Source of the DNA: Breviolum minutum Mf 1.05b.01
Taxonomy: Eukaryota; Sar; Dinophyceae; Suessiales; Symbiodiniaceae
Assembly: GCA_000507305.1 (NCBI GenBank)
Contig: DF239346.1
Coordinates: 1 to 64,000 of the forward strand
DNA length: 64,000 nt
Direction: 5' to 3'
Every line of letters starts with the position of its first letter. The first letter of the stretch is position 1. Made by a program: the position numbers and the translations under genes. Of this stretch, positions 62,847 through 64,000 are shown one piece after another. The notes under the pieces were generated by a model, which saw only the letters and a program-made list of their open reading frames with translations, was not told the DNA's origin and did not search any database.

Positions 62847-64000
62847 AATCCTTGTAACTATCCAAGGTCGAACCAATCCTTTCAATTGAGCAATGGAGAA
62901 AAAAGGCCCCTTGTTGTTTATGCTGATCTCTGTAGACAGCACGTCGGCGCAATACAAGGAATCCGGTCAGGTGTGTTGCATTGTAAGATCAGAGGGGGCC
63001 TCACTGGTGGGGCCGGTCTGCCTCTTCGAGGGTGGAGAGTTGTGCCAGAGCAGCATGTGAAGAATGCTTTAGTAAAAGCAGGACTACACCCAGAGGGCCC
63101 AAATTGGCCATCACTCTTCTGGAACAAGGATTATGACAAGCTGGACATGCGCTATACCGTGAGCACAGCCCGGTCCTGGCAATCATATCATGAGTCCATG
63201 CGGTCATTGCTTGAGAATATTGCCTTGTCAGAAGAGAGGTTTGACCTGGCCCTCAAGCACTTGAAGGCGTTGAGGAAGGAATGGAAAGCAAAGGGGCCAG
63301 CTGCACGCCTATTTCTCAAACGCCGGCCGATTCCTGTCAGAAACGAGTGCATTCGCCGGTTTTACCTTTCAAAGAAAGCTGAACCATCTATTAGAAGACT
63401 TAACCTCCTTGTGGGAGGGGATGCTGCTCTCTGAGAGAGGAATCTCTGCTATGCACTGGACGTTGGGTTGAGCACGATGAGAGCCCTTGCATCGGAACGA
63501 CTGGCAGCAGAAAAATTGACATTGGCACCAATTGATGCGTTCCACATGAGCGAGTCGGTGCCGGAGACGCACCTCTACTTCACGACGAATCCACGCAGCA
63601 TCGTGGAATTCGAGGACGTATGTTCCAAGTCTGTCTTTTCTTCCATTATGCGTCCAGCCACCTTCTTTCTCAGGCAGAGGGAGAAGCCTGCCAGCCTTCT
63701 TTTCAAGCCGGCATTTGCGGGAAAGGCTCAATGGTTGGTGTCCATCACCCTTACACTTGGCGCACTCCAGCGGTGGGCTTCATCTATACCCTACATTCGA
63801 GCGCCTTTCAAAGTGTATAATTTCCTGACTGCAGGGACAGGTGGTTTTTGGACTTTATTATCGATCCTTGCCTTTTTGGGGCCAGGAAAAGTGGACCAGA
63901 AGACCAGTTCACTGGTCATTCGTGATCCAAACCTCTATCGAAAATTGGCGGCTGCAACCGCCACAGGATTTACTCCCACCCCCTTGGCCACTCTTTCGGT
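62847..64000 (+). pseudogene. Long intronless reading frame of unknown family, broken by one TGA, 3' end outside window
   Basis: One frame is open from 62847 (after TAG 62844) to the window end except for TGA at 63432-63434. Part 1 (195 codons) contains RPLVVYADLCRQHVGA, GPNWPSLFWNKDYDKLDM, SLLENIALSEERFD, ALKHLKALRKEWKAKG and a basic LFLKRRPIPVRNECIRR. Part 2 (188 codons to the edge) contains APIDAFHMSESVPETHLYF, FLRQREKPASLLFKP, and two hydrophobic stretches (WLVSITLTLGAL and FWTLLSILAFLG) that could be membrane segments. No homolog was recognised. The absence of introns over 1.15 kb contrasts with the rest of the window, so it may be a retroposed copy, a mobile-element gene, or two genes. 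Part 2 has an ATG at 63477. The TGA could be a mutation, a sequencing error or a real end. Confidence 0.6.

Overview
Organism. The window is eukaryotic nuclear DNA and looks like a dinoflagellate, most likely Symbiodiniaceae-like. Coding sequence occurs as very short exons (12 to about 220 bases) in introns of hundreds to thousands of bases. Many introns start with GC or GA instead of GT, and most acceptors read AG|G, a combination characteristic of dinoflagellates. The introns are full of ~100-bp terminal-inverted-repeat elements. The genus is inference; no rRNA or organelle marker is present. Almost every long uninterrupted reading frame in the window is spurious. I found the genes by joining short exons whose reading phases agree and whose motifs follow a known family order. 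|| Layout, all genes on the + strand. 1-5.2 kb: repeats, no exon recognised. 5.2-31.7 kb: a protein kinase of the AGC / cyclic-nucleotide-dependent type, at least 14 exons, with every main subdomain in order. 9.7-18.3 kb: a complete 11-exon nocturnin-like gene (endonuclease/exonuclease/phosphatase fold; 975 nt, 324 codons plus stop, every splice phase consistent). It lies wholly inside one kinase intron, between the HPFIL exon (ends 8677) and the ELLQG exon (starts 20517), on the same strand. 31.7-39.5 kb: repeats; the kinase 3' end was not found. 39.6-61.7 kb: a gene for an unrecognised coiled-coil protein, at least 13 small exons, with a 17-nt micro-exon and several GA/GC donors. 62.8-64.0 kb: a long intronless reading frame of unknown family, broken by one in-frame TGA and running off the window. 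|| Repeats. At least ten families of short palindromic or inverted-repeat elements are spread through the introns (named R1-R11 here). One R1 copy is nested inside an R10 copy. There are also GAT/ATG, TATG and TTG microsatellites, a 53-N gap, and a large GTGCAC-rich inverted repeat near 30.1-30.3 kb. None of these elements shows coding capacity, and none overlaps a recognised exon. || How it fits together. The kinase, the nocturnin-like enzyme and the coiled-coil gene lie head to tail, as dinoflagellate genes often do. Nothing shows functional linkage. The striking point is the same-strand nesting of a complete RNA/NADPH-metabolism-type gene inside a signalling kinase intron.
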